From JBDHBD01 sp039586095 (GTDB lineage: Bacteria > Gemmatimonadota > Gemmatimonadetes > Palauibacterales > Palauibacteraceae), in the NCBI GenBank assembly GCA_039586095.1, contig JBDHLB010000001.1:11115-75114 (forward strand): 64,000 nt of DNA, written 5' to 3'. This document shows, piece by piece, positions 35,423-43,658 of this stretch (positions are counted from its first letter, which is position 1; each line of letters starts with the position of its first letter). Below the pieces are notes generated by a model. It was given only the letters and a program-made list of their open reading frames with translations. It was not told the DNA's origin and did not search any database. The position numbers and the translations under genes are program-made.

Positions 35423-36802
35423 GTGGCTAACGGCACGACGACGATAGAGAAGACCGGACCCGAGGCCGCTGACGTGGCGGTCTCGGAGGCCCGATTCGAC
35501 GAGTTCATGGCGTCGATCGACGAGCCCGCCCTGCTCGCGGAGCGGCGGCGCGAGGCCTGGGATCGCTACCGCGAGCTCCCGACCCCCACGCGTAAGTCGG
35601 AAGAATGGCGCTACACGGATCTGAGCCGACTCGCGCCGGATTCGTTCCGGCCCTCGACGCCAGCCGAGTCTGACGCAGCGGAGGTCTCGTTCGACCGGCT
35701 TCCCGCCGAGGTGCGGGACCTCGTCGAGCATTCGCATGGCCGCGCCGGCGTGTTCGTGCAGCGCAACGGCGCCTGCATTCACCATCAGCTCGACCCCAGC
35801 CTCGCCGAACGTGGCGTGGTGCTCGCGCCGCTGAGTGAGGCTGCCAGCACGCACCCCGAGCTGCTGGAGGAACACCTGTTCGGCGAGGATGTCGCCGACG
35901 CCGAGGCCAAGCTGTGGAGCCTGCACGCGGCGTTCCTCACGGGCGGATATCTGCTGTACGTGCCGAAGAACGTCGAGGTGGAGCTCCCGATCCACGTGTT
36001 TCGAATCGTGGACGACCCGGGCGCACTCGTTTCGGTCCACTCTCTGGTGATTGCCGAGCCCGGGGCGGTCGTCACGTGCATCGACGAGTATCTATCGCCC
36101 GATTTCGACGAGCCTGCGCTGAGCCTGGCGGGCGTGGAGATCGTGGGTCAGGCCTCGGCGGATATTCACTACGTCTCGTTGCAGCATTATGGCCGCGGGA
36201 TCCAGCACTTCGGGATCCAGCACGTGACGGCTCACCGGGACACGGTCGTCAACGGCTTTAACGTCACCCTCGGTGGCGATCTCACCCGAGCGGATGTGAG
36301 CAGCTGGCTTCGCGGGCCCGGGAGCGAGAGCGAGATGCTGGCGCTGTGGTTCGGCGATCGGGACCAGCACATCGACCATCACACGCTTCAGCACCATGTG
36401 GCGCCTCACGCCCACAGCGATCTGCTCTACAAGGGTGCTCTCACGGACGAAGCGCGCAGCGTGTTCCGAGGCCTCATCCGGGTCAACCCGGGAGCGCAGC
36501 TGACAGACGCGTATCAGACAAATCGCAACCTGCTTCTCAGCGACGACTCCAACGCCACGGCCCTCCCGAATCTGGAAATCGAGGCGGACGATGTGCGTTG
36601 CTCGCACGGCGCGACCATCGGACAGGTGGAGGAACGGCAGCTCTTCTACTTGATGAGCCGGGGGCTCACCAAGGAACAGGCCGAGCGTCTGCTCGTGATC
36701 GGCTTCTTCGACGAGGTCCTGAACCGCCTTCCGGTCGAGGGAGTCCGGGTCCGGGTTCGAGACGCGATCGAGAGCAAGCTTGGGCTGGTGAAGAGCCAAT
36801 GA
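35423..36802 (+). CDS. sufD: Fe-S cluster assembly protein SufD
   Basis: 459 residues from GTG 35423 (GGAGAAACGACAGAC upstream). The C-terminal beta-helix resembles SufB (GLIRVNPGAQLTDAYQTNRNLL, CSHGATIGQVEERQLFYLMS), while the N-terminal helical domain is SufD-like (PTRKSEEWRYTDLSRL). It pairs with SufB in the SufBC2D complex. A gap of 187 bases separates it from sufB, much larger than elsewhere in the operon, and its stop overlaps the start of the Rieske gene by 4 bases. Confidence 0.94.
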   Translation: MANGTTTIEKTGPEAADVAVSEARFDEFMASIDEPALLAERRREAWDRYRELPTPTRKSEEWRYTDLSRLAPDSFRPSTPAESDAAEVSFDRLPAEVRDLVEHSHGRAGVFVQRNGACIHHQLDPSLAERGVVLAPLSEAASTHPELLEEHLFGEDVADAEAKLWSLHAAFLTGGYLLYVPKNVEVELPIHVFRIVDDPGALVSVHSLVIAEPGAVVTCIDEYLSPDFDEPALSLAGVEIVGQASADIHYVSLQHYGRGIQHFGIQHVTAHRDTVVNGFNVTLGGDLTRADVSSWLRGPGSESEMLALWFGDRDQHIDHHTLQHHVAPHAHSDLLYKGALTDEARSVFRGLIRVNPGAQLTDAYQTNRNLLLSDDSNATALPNLEIEADDVRCSHGATIGQVEERQLFYLMSRGLTKEQAERLLVIGFFDEVLNRLPVEGVRVRVRDAIESKLGLVKSQ

Positions 36803-37113
36803 GCGACTTCGTCACGGTGGCCAGTCTGGATGACGTGCCCGATGGCACTGTGCTGGGCGTTTCCGTCGGGGATGCGGAGCTGGTGTTGATCCGCCAGGGG
36901 GAGGTGGTGCACGCGCTGGAGGATCGGTGCTCGCACGAGGACTATCCCCTGTCGGCGGGTGAGGTCGCCGGCGATCAGATCACGTGCATGCTGCATGGAG
37001 CCAGATTCGATCTCGCGACTGGCGCGCCCAAGGCGCTGCCGGCCGTGCAGCCCGTCAAGGCGTATGAGGTGCGCATTGAAGGAGACGACGTCCAGGTTCG
37101 CCTGCAGGAGTAG
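36799..37113 (+). CDS. Rieske-type [2Fe-2S] ferredoxin of the suf operon
   Basis: 104 residues, ATG overlapping the sufD stop (ATGA). Two Rieske half-motifs are present: CSHEDYPLSAGEV (Cys-X-His) and CMLHGARFDLATG (Cys-X2-His), giving the Cys2His2 ligands of a [2Fe-2S] cluster. It looks like a dioxygenase-type ferredoxin (NirD/BphF-like), and such genes sit between sufD and sufS in several phyla. A role supplying electrons to cluster assembly is plausible but inferred from position only. Confidence 0.9.
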   Translation: MSDFVTVASLDDVPDGTVLGVSVGDAELVLIRQGEVVHALEDRCSHEDYPLSAGEVAGDQITCMLHGARFDLATGAPKALPAVQPVKAYEVRIEGDDVQVRLQE

Positions 37114-38466
37114 GTGACCGATCGGCCTTCCCCGGCGCGCACGAGGCAGCGTTCGGCTTCAGGCATGGAGATTCCCACGAAGGAGATCGATTCCCGCGAC
37201 GTGACGGCCGGTCGGCCCGGACTGGACGTTCAGGCGGTGCGCAACCAGTTCCCGATCCTCGGCCGCGAGGTTCACGGCCGTCCGCTCGTCTACCTGGACA
37301 ACGCAGCCAGCTCCCAGCGTCCGCTGCGGGTCATCGAACGTGTCGAACGATACGACCGTGAAGAACACGCCAACGTGCACCGTGCGGTGCATGCGCTGAG
37401 CGCGGCTGCCACCGAGGCATATGAAGGGGCGCGCTCTCGGGTCGCTGATTACATCGGAGCGAGCGAGGCGGCCGAGATCGTGTTCACGCGTGGGACCACC
37501 GAAGCCATCAACCTCGTCGCTTCCAGCTGGGGCGTCGATATGTTGAAAGAGGGCGATGAGGTCGTCCTCACCAAGATGGAACACCACTCGAACATCGTTC
37601 CGTGGCAGCTCACGGCCGAGCGGACCGGTGCCGTGCTTCGGTTCGCCGACGTGACGCCGTCCGGCCAACTGGATCTGGACGATCTGCGCACGCTCGTGGG
37701 ACCTCGGACACGATTGATCGGCGTGACCCACGTGTCCAACTCGTTGGGTACGGTCAATCCGATCGCGCAGATCGCCAGGCTCGCGCGGGATGCGGGGGCC
37801 CTGTTGCTGGTCGACGGCGCGCAGGCGACCCCGCACCTGGCTGTCGACGTTCAGAGCCTGGACTGCGATTTCTATGCGTTCAGCGGCCACAAGATGTGCG
37901 GGCCGACCGGGATCGGAGTGCTCTGGGCCCGTCGCGAGTTGCTCGACCGGATGCCCCCGTTCCAGGGGGGGGGAGAGATGATCGCCGAAGTCCGGCTGGA
38001 CGGCTCGAGCTGGGCGTCCGTGCCGCACAAGTTCGAGGCTGGCACGCCCAACATCGCGGGGGCCATCGGCCTGGCGGAGGCGGTCGATTTCCTGAGTGAA
38101 GTCGGGCTCGAGGCGATCCAGGCCCATGAGGCGAAGCTGACGGAGTACGTGCTCGAGCGATTGCCGGCCGTGCCCCACCTGACGCTGTACGGTCTTCCCG
38201 ACGCGGGACCCGATCGCCTCTCGGTGTTCTCGTTCACCTACGGTGATGTGCACCCACACGATCTTGCCACGATCCTCGACCAGCAGGGGGTGGCGATTCG
38301 GGCCGGGCACCACTGCAACCAGCCATTGATGGATCATTACGGACTCGAGGCGACGGCACGGGCCAGCTTCTACCTCTACAACACGACGGACGAAGCCGAT
38401 GCGCTCATCGATGGACTGGCGCTCGCGGCAGAGCTGTTCGGCCTCCCGGCTTCGGCTGACGCATGA
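37114..38466 (+). CDS. sufS: Cysteine desulfurase SufS
   Basis: 450 residues from GTG 37114, directly after the previous stop, or 433 from ATG 37165. Class V aminotransferase fold: YLDNAASSQRPLRVIERVER, PLP lysine in SGHKMCGPTG, and the catalytic Cys in RAGHHCNQPLM near the C-terminus that carries the persulfide. It takes sulfur from cysteine and hands it to SufU. A G9 run (37965-37973) encodes part of the conserved FQGGGEM. Its stop overlaps the start of sufU by 4 bases. Confidence 0.94.
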   Translation: MTDRPSPARTRQRSASGMEIPTKEIDSRDVTAGRPGLDVQAVRNQFPILGREVHGRPLVYLDNAASSQRPLRVIERVERYDREEHANVHRAVHALSAAATEAYEGARSRVADYIGASEAAEIVFTRGTTEAINLVASSWGVDMLKEGDEVVLTKMEHHSNIVPWQLTAERTGAVLRFADVTPSGQLDLDDLRTLVGPRTRLIGVTHVSNSLGTVNPIAQIARLARDAGALLLVDGAQATPHLAVDVQSLDCDFYAFSGHKMCGPTGIGVLWARRELLDRMPPFQGGGEMIAEVRLDGSSWASVPHKFEAGTPNIAGAIGLAEAVDFLSEVGLEAIQAHEAKLTEYVLERLPAVPHLTLYGLPDAGPDRLSVFSFTYGDVHPHDLATILDQQGVAIRAGHHCNQPLMDHYGLEATARASFYLYNTTDEADALIDGLALAAELFGLPASADA

Positions 38467-38969
38467 GTAAGAGCACTTCGGACCCGTCTGGCATCGATCG
38501 CGAGATTCCCACAGCCCTCGACCACCTCTACCAGGAAGTTATCCTCGACCACTACCGGCGGCCGCGAAACAAGGGGCCTCTGGAGGGTGCAACGCACGCG
38601 ATCACCATGAGCAACCCGCTGTGCGGGGACGTGATCGAGCTGATGCTGAGAGTCGACGATGGGAGGATCGAGGAGGCTCATTTCGCGGGCCGGGGCTGCT
38701 CGATCAGTCTCGCGTCGGCGTCGATGCTCACGCAGCGACTGAAAGGTCGCACCATTCGCGAGGCACTCGAGCTGTCGGAGAAATTCACGCACCTGCTGCA
38801 CGGCGACGCCTCCCTGACCGACGACGCGGATCTCGGTGACCTGCGTGCCCTGTCGGGCGTTTCGAAGTTCCCAGTGCGCATCAAGTGCGCTCTGCTGGGC
38901 TTCAACTGCCTGGACGAGCTGGTCGGACCGGCGCCTGGCGACCCGGTGGAGGGCGAACAAAGCAGGTGA
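38463..38969 (+). CDS. sufU: SUF-type Fe-S scaffold/sulfur acceptor SufU
   Basis: 168 residues. IscU-like fold with the three conserved cysteines in MSNPLCGD, FAGRGCSIS and RIKCALLG; the region between has the longer SufU-type insertion. It accepts persulfide sulfur from SufS through a zinc site. ATG overlaps the sufS stop (ATGA) and its own stop overlaps the GTG of rsgA (GTGA), so translation of the whole run is tightly coupled. Confidence 0.93.
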   Translation: MSKSTSDPSGIDREIPTALDHLYQEVILDHYRRPRNKGPLEGATHAITMSNPLCGDVIELMLRVDDGRIEEAHFAGRGCSISLASASMLTQRLKGRTIREALELSEKFTHLLHGDASLTDDADLGDLRALSGVSKFPVRIKCALLGFNCLDELVGPAPGDPVEGEQSR

Positions 38970-39898
38970 GAGGCCGGGTGATGGAGGTCGTCGCCGGCAC
39001 CTACCACGTCGAGGTTGCCGACGGTCGACTGGAGTGCTCGCTTCCGGGGCGTGTGAAGCGAAGCTCGGCCCGGTTCGTCTCCGTGGGAGACCTGGTCGAG
39101 GTGGAGCGGCTGGCCGACGAGAGTTGCCGCATCGCCGAGCTGCTGCCCCGGCAGAGTGCCCTGACGCGTCACGGTGTGGCACGTCGACGTGAGCAGGTGA
39201 TCGTCGCCAACGTGGACCAGGTGGCGGCCGTCGTGTCCGTTGCGCGACCGGATCCCGATTTCTCGATGGTGGACCGCCTGCTCGCGTTGGCCGAGCTCAA
39301 CGAGGTGGCCGGTCTCCTGATTGTCAACAAGGCCGACCTTCTGGAACACTCCCGAGAGCACGAGCCTGCGGGTGTGGACACCGCTCACGGGGTCCTGCCG
39401 GATGACTTCGTCCCGTACGTGAGGGCGGGTTATGAGGTGCTGCTCACCAGCGCGACCCGGAGGGCCGGTCTCTCCGAGCTGCGCGACCGCCTTGCCGATC
39501 GAATCACCGTGTTCTCCGGCCCCTCCGGCGTCGGCAAGTCGAGCCTTCTGAACGCTCTCATGCCCGGGCTCGACCTGCGGGTCGGGGAAGTCGGCGAGCG
39601 GAAGGGACGGGGTCGCCATACGACCGTGGCGGCGGCGCTGTACCCGTTTCCGGATGGCGGATACGTGGCGGACACGCCCGGGCTGCAGTACGTGGCGCTG
39701 TGGGAGGTCGATCCGGCCGATCTCACACACGCGTTTCCCGAGTTTGGCGAGCCGGCGGCCGGGTGTCGGTTCGCCAACTGCCGGCACCGGGAAGAGCCCG
39801 AGTGCGACGTGCGGACGGCCGTAGAGGCAGGATCGATCTCGGAGCGCCGATATCAGCACTACCTGGCTCTGCTGGCGGAAGCCGAGGAGGGTCGATAG
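38966..39898 (+). CDS. rsgA: Ribosome small-subunit GTPase RsgA (YjeQ)
   Basis: 310 residues from GTG 38966 (overlaps the sufU stop). OB-fold N-terminus (GTYHVEVADGRLECSLPG), then the circularly permuted GTPase order: NKAD (G4), then GPSGVGKSSLLNAL (G1) and DTPGLQ (G3), and a C-terminal zinc finger (CRFANCRHREEPEC). It helps mature the 30S subunit. It is unusual to find it coupled to sufU; the operon continues to a NUDIX gene directly after its stop. Confidence 0.93.
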   Translation: MRGRVMEVVAGTYHVEVADGRLECSLPGRVKRSSARFVSVGDLVEVERLADESCRIAELLPRQSALTRHGVARRREQVIVANVDQVAAVVSVARPDPDFSMVDRLLALAELNEVAGLLIVNKADLLEHSREHEPAGVDTAHGVLPDDFVPYVRAGYEVLLTSATRRAGLSELRDRLADRITVFSGPSGVGKSSLLNALMPGLDLRVGEVGERKGRGRHTTVAAALYPFPDGGYVADTPGLQYVALWEVDPADLTHAFPEFGEPAAGCRFANCRHREEPECDVRTAVEAGSISERRYQHYLALLAEAEEGR

Positions 39899-40579
39899 AT
39901 GCCGGACGAGACCCGCCGTCAGGTCCGGGAAACGCTCGCTGCCTACTCGCCGAAGCGACTGCCCGACGAGGCCCTCGATGCTCGGGCGGCCGTCACCCTC
40001 GTGCTCAGACCACCTGCGCTCTCCGTGGCAGCGACGACGTCCGAAGCCGCCGAGCTACTGTTCGTCCAACGTGCGGTCGTCGAGCGCGACCCGTGGTCGG
40101 GTCACATGGCACTGCCGGGCGGCCGGCGGGACCCCACCGACGCGGACCTGGTGGCCACGGCGCTCCGGGAGCTACAGGAAGAAACCGCTCTCGAGCTCGG
40201 GCGGTCCGACGTGATCGGCCGCCTGGACGAGATCGCGCCCGGGAATCCGTCGCTTCCCGCCATCGGCATCACGCCCTTCGTCGCCTGGTTCGACAGAGGG
40301 ACGAGCGTGCGGTACTCGCACGAGGTGCGCGGCCACGTGTGGGTGCCGCTGCCGGTCTTGCTTGACGATGGGTACCGGTCCGTGCTTCACCTCCAGCACC
40401 GCGGACAATCGCGGGAGTTCCCGACGATCGAGTTTCGCGGTTATACGATCTGGGGGCTCACGCACCGGATCGTCATGGATTTCCTAGCGCGGCTGCGGGG
40501 CGAAGCGACTCCCCGGCGCTTTGACGCGCACGAGAGGGCCGCACGTGTACGGCGCGGTACCGGCGGCAGAAAGGAATAG
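39899..40579 (+). CDS. NUDIX hydrolase, CoA pyrophosphatase (NudL/YeaB-like)
   Basis: 226 residues, beginning on the base after the rsgA stop. The UPF0035/CoA-specific pattern precedes the NUDIX box: MALPGGRRDPTDADLVATAL followed by RELQEETALEL, giving the metal-binding Glu residues. Members cleave CoA or acyl-CoA to 4'-phosphopantetheine derivatives and 3',5'-ADP. The C-terminus is basic. Likely translated from the same transcript as rsgA. Confidence 0.88.
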   Translation: MPDETRRQVRETLAAYSPKRLPDEALDARAAVTLVLRPPALSVAATTSEAAELLFVQRAVVERDPWSGHMALPGGRRDPTDADLVATALRELQEETALELGRSDVIGRLDEIAPGNPSLPAIGITPFVAWFDRGTSVRYSHEVRGHVWVPLPVLLDDGYRSVLHLQHRGQSREFPTIEFRGYTIWGLTHRIVMDFLARLRGEATPRRFDAHERAARVRRGTGGRKE

Positions 40580-40580
40580 A

Positions 40581-41660
40581 ATGCCCGAGATCGATCTGAA
40601 CTGGGACTTTGTGGCCACGTGGGGGCTCCCGCTGGCGTTTCTGGTCGCAGGAGCGCTGGTCGGCCTGCTCTTCGAGCGCTTCGTGCTCCGCCAGCTGGGC
40701 AAAGTCGCGCAGAGGACGAGCTGGCGGTGGGACGATATCGCCGTCGACTCGGTCAAACGGGCGCCGATCATCTGGTTCACAGCCCTGGGCGCGGTCGCGG
40801 CTACGCATCTGCTGCCTCTCTCCTCCGATGTAGTCGGCGCGCTGGATCGGGTGCTGTTCGCGTTAATCATCTTCTCCATCACCCTCGTGGTGGCGCGCAT
40901 CGCCGCCGGCGTGGTGAGCGACTACGCGCGGAGAAGCCACACCGCGGTACCGGCCACCAGCCTTGTGACCAACGTCATCCAGCTGGTGATCTACGTGGGC
41001 GGACTGCTGTTCATCCTCCAGAGCCTGGGTGTTTCCATCATGCCGCTGATCACGACGCTCGGGATCGGCGGCCTGGCGGTCGCCCTCGCCTTACAACCGA
41101 CGCTCGCCAACGTCTTCGCGGGCTTTCAAATCATCGCCAGCCGGCAGGTCCGCCAGGGCGATTACATCCGACTGGAGCAGGGCGAGGAGGGCTACGTCAC
41201 CGATATCAAGTGGCGCAACACGACGATCAAGGCTCTGTGGGACGATCACGAGGTCGTAGTTCCCAACAGCAAGCTCGGCGATTCCGTCGTCATCAATTAC
41301 CACCTGCCGGCCAGGTCGTTCTGGGTCAAGATCGACGTCGGTGTGCACTACGACAGCGACCTCGAGCGAGTAGAAGAGGTGGTGCAGGAGGTGGCGAAGG
41401 AGGTCTCCGAAGAGTTCGGCGGGGGCGGCCGCAGGCAGGAGCCGGTGGTGCGGTTCCGCGAGTTCGGGGACTCGAGCATCAACTTGATCGTGCGACTTCA
41501 GGTCGACCGATACGCGACCCAGTTTCGGCTCCGACACGAGTTCATCAAGCGGCTGCATCGCCGCTTCGGGGAGGAGAGGATCACGATCCCGTTCCCCATT
41601 CGGACGTTGCATACGCCGGACACGCTCAGTGTGCGGCGGGAGGCGGTCGGCGAAGCCTGA
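40581..41660 (+). CDS. MscS-family mechanosensitive ion channel
   Basis: 359 residues from ATG 40581, one base after the NUDIX stop, with AAAGGA upstream. Several N-terminal TM helices are followed by the pore-lining helix with small residues (LGIGGLAVALALQPTLANVF) and the beta domain (GDYIRLEQGEEGYVTDIKWR; VVVPNSKL) of MscS. It opens under membrane tension to release solutes after osmotic downshock. The frame upstream to 40521 overlaps the NUDIX gene. Last gene of the long suf-rsgA run. Confidence 0.9.
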   Translation: MPEIDLNWDFVATWGLPLAFLVAGALVGLLFERFVLRQLGKVAQRTSWRWDDIAVDSVKRAPIIWFTALGAVAATHLLPLSSDVVGALDRVLFALIIFSITLVVARIAAGVVSDYARRSHTAVPATSLVTNVIQLVIYVGGLLFILQSLGVSIMPLITTLGIGGLAVALALQPTLANVFAGFQIIASRQVRQGDYIRLEQGEEGYVTDIKWRNTTIKALWDDHEVVVPNSKLGDSVVINYHLPARSFWVKIDVGVHYDSDLERVEEVVQEVAKEVSEEFGGGGRRQEPVVRFREFGDSSINLIVRLQVDRYATQFRLRHEFIKRLHRRFGEERITIPFPIRTLHTPDTLSVRREAVGEA

Positions 41661-41765
41661 CGTGGCGCCTCGGAGCTCGATGGCGGACTCGAGCCGTCCT
41701 CAACGCGCTCGAATCGCGCCAGCGGGCGAAAAATGCGTCTTGTCGCTCGACGGGCCGGGCAGCCG

Positions 41766-43139
41766 TCATACGCCCCCTTCCGCGATCCCGTCGTACAGAT
41801 CCGCCAGAGCGCCGATGCCGTTCCGATAGACGGACAGATCCAGCCACTCGTCCGGCGCATGGAGATTGGCGCCGGGAAGCGAGAAGCCGATCAGCACGGC
41901 CGGTGCGTCGAGCATTTGCTCGAACAGAGGAATGATCGGAATCGAGCCACCCTCGCGCATGTAGACCGGCTTCCGACCGAACGCCCGCTCGAGCGCCCGG
42001 TCTGCGGCCTCGAAGATCGGGCTGCTCGTGTCGGCGACCCACGGATGTCCACCGTGCGAGTGCCGGACTTCCACCTCTACGCCCTCCGGAGCGAGGCTCA
42101 GCACATGCTGTTCGAAGGACTTCGCGATCTCGTCGGGATCCTGATCCGAGACGAGCCGCATGGAGACCTTCGCCGCGGCGCGCGATGGCAACACAGTCTT
42201 GGAGCCGTCTCCGGTGAAACCGCCCCATATGCCGTTCACGTCGAGCGCGGGTCGGAACCACAATCGTTCGAGCGTCGAGAAGCCCCTCTCTCCACCGAGG
42301 CTCGGTGAGCCCGCTTCGGCTCTGAACGTCTCGTCGTCCCACGGGACGGCGGCGAGGTCGGACCGGTCTCGGTCCGTGATCTCGCGCACCGGATCATAGA
42401 AGCCGGGGATCGTGACCCGGCCGTCTGCATCCTTCAACGATGACAGAATTCCGGCCAGCGCGATGCAGGGGTTCGTGACTGCGCCGCCGTAGCTCCCCGA
42501 GTGGAGGTCTTTCGCGGGACCACGCACGTGCACCTCCATGTAGACGATGCCCCGCAGGCCCACGGTGATCGCGGGAGTATCGGGGCCGAGCATGCCCGTA
42601 TCACTGATCAATACGGCGTCGCAGCTCAGCTTGTCGCGGTTGTCCTCTAGAAACCCGGCCAGGTGCTCGCTTCCGATCTCCTCCTCACCCTCGATGAGGA
42701 ACTTCAGGTTGACCGGCATGCCCGCGTCCGTCCGCATGCGCGTCTCGACCGCTTTTACGTGCATGTGGATCTGTCCTTTGTCGTCGACCGTGCCGCGTGC
42801 GTACAGGCGCCCGTCTCGCACGGTCGGCTCGAAGGCTGGCGAGGTCCACAGCTCGACGGGGTCCTCGGGCTGCACATCGTAGTGCCCGTAGATCAGTAGC
42901 GTCGGCGCGGACGGATCCGCGATGTGCTCGGCGAACACCATCGGGTTGCCCGCGGTCGGAATCAACTCCGCGTGCTCGAGGCCTGCGGCCATGAGCTTGT
43001 CCTTCAGCCACTCCGCGGCCTGCTGCACCTCAGCCTGGTGGGCCTTGTCCGTACTCACGCTGGCAATCCTCAGCCATTCTCCCAGCTCTTCGAGGAAACC
43101 GTCCAGGTTCTGCTCGACATAGTGTTTGAAATCAGCCAT
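41766..43139 (-). CDS. M20-family metallopeptidase (dipeptidase)
   Basis: 457 residues from ATG 43139. Zinc ligands and catalytic residues of M20 enzymes are visible: YGHYDVQP (His, Asp), the catalytic Glu pair in LIEGEEEIGSEH, and a C-terminal ligand His region. The dimerisation domain (DLHSGSYGGAVTNP) is standard for the M20 peptidases of the carnosinase/DapE type that cleave dipeptides. No signal peptide, so cytoplasmic. A second M20 enzyme, exported, lies 520 bases away on the other strand. Confidence 0.9.
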   Translation of the reverse strand: MADFKHYVEQNLDGFLEELGEWLRIASVSTDKAHQAEVQQAAEWLKDKLMAAGLEHAELIPTAGNPMVFAEHIADPSAPTLLIYGHYDVQPEDPVELWTSPAFEPTVRDGRLYARGTVDDKGQIHMHVKAVETRMRTDAGMPVNLKFLIEGEEEIGSEHLAGFLEDNRDKLSCDAVLISDTGMLGPDTPAITVGLRGIVYMEVHVRGPAKDLHSGSYGGAVTNPCIALAGILSSLKDADGRVTIPGFYDPVREITDRDRSDLAAVPWDDETFRAEAGSPSLGGERGFSTLERLWFRPALDVNGIWGGFTGDGSKTVLPSRAAAKVSMRLVSDQDPDEIAKSFEQHVLSLAPEGVEVEVRHSHGGHPWVADTSSPIFEAADRALERAFGRKPVYMREGGSIPIIPLFEQMLDAPAVLIGFSLPGANLHAPDEWLDLSVYRNGIGALADLYDGIAEGGV

Positions 43140-43246
43140 CGTCGTTTCCTGTGGTCGGTATTGTCGCGATGTGCTTCGTTGCATCAGCTTGTTGAACGTC
43201 AGCTTACTGTACGTCCCGGAGCGGGAAAAGCGAGACGGAGGGTCCT

Positions 43247-43534
43247 ATGACGGAAGAGCAGACAGGCGAGGAGAGAGCCGAGGAGAGCCGCCTTCACGAG
43301 CTGGCGGAGCGTCTGAAGCAGGAAAGGGATGAGCTGAAGCTCAAGCTTCACCTCGGGACGGCCGACCTGCGGGATGAATGGGACGAGCTGGAAGAGAAGT
43401 GGGACGGGCTGCTTGGCAAGCTCAGGCAGGCGGGCGATGCCGCCGACGAGGCAACCGACGACATCAAGACCGCGGCGCGACTCCTGGCCAACGAGCTCAA
43501 GGAGGGCTACGAGAAAGTCCGGAAGCGGTTGTAA
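43247..43534 (+). CDS. Small alpha-helical coiled-coil protein
   Basis: 95 residues from ATG 43247 with GGAGG (GGAGGGTCCT) in front. Almost wholly charged amphipathic helix: ERLKQERDELKLKLHLGTAD and DEWDELEEKWDGLLGKLRQA show heptads, with no Cys, Pro or signal. No family is recognised; apolipoprotein- or phasin-like surface binding is possible. It lies upstream of the exported M20 gene on the same strand, 124 bases away. Confidence 0.7.
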   Translation: MTEEQTGEERAEESRLHELAERLKQERDELKLKLHLGTADLRDEWDELEEKWDGLLGKLRQAGDAADEATDDIKTAARLLANELKEGYEKVRKRL

Positions 43535-43658
43535 CAAGCGGACGTTCGTTGGGGGCACTTCGTCCTCGCGGCACGGACTGACCGGAATGTCGAGCAGGCA
43601 TAGAAGAGTGGGGCGCTTCTCACTATGTTCGGCCGCGGTTTCCAGCAAGGAGAGACAT

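Noticed and set aside
33790..35508. 572-codon open frame opposite sufB
   Set aside because: Antisense shadow; the + strand encodes a complete, motif-bearing SufB.
37159..38337. 392-codon open frame opposite sufS
   Set aside because: Antisense shadow of a complete SufS.
41661..41765. Possible terminator with AAAAA between mscS and the M20 gene
   Set aside because: Only a 4-bp stem could be formed next to the A-run.
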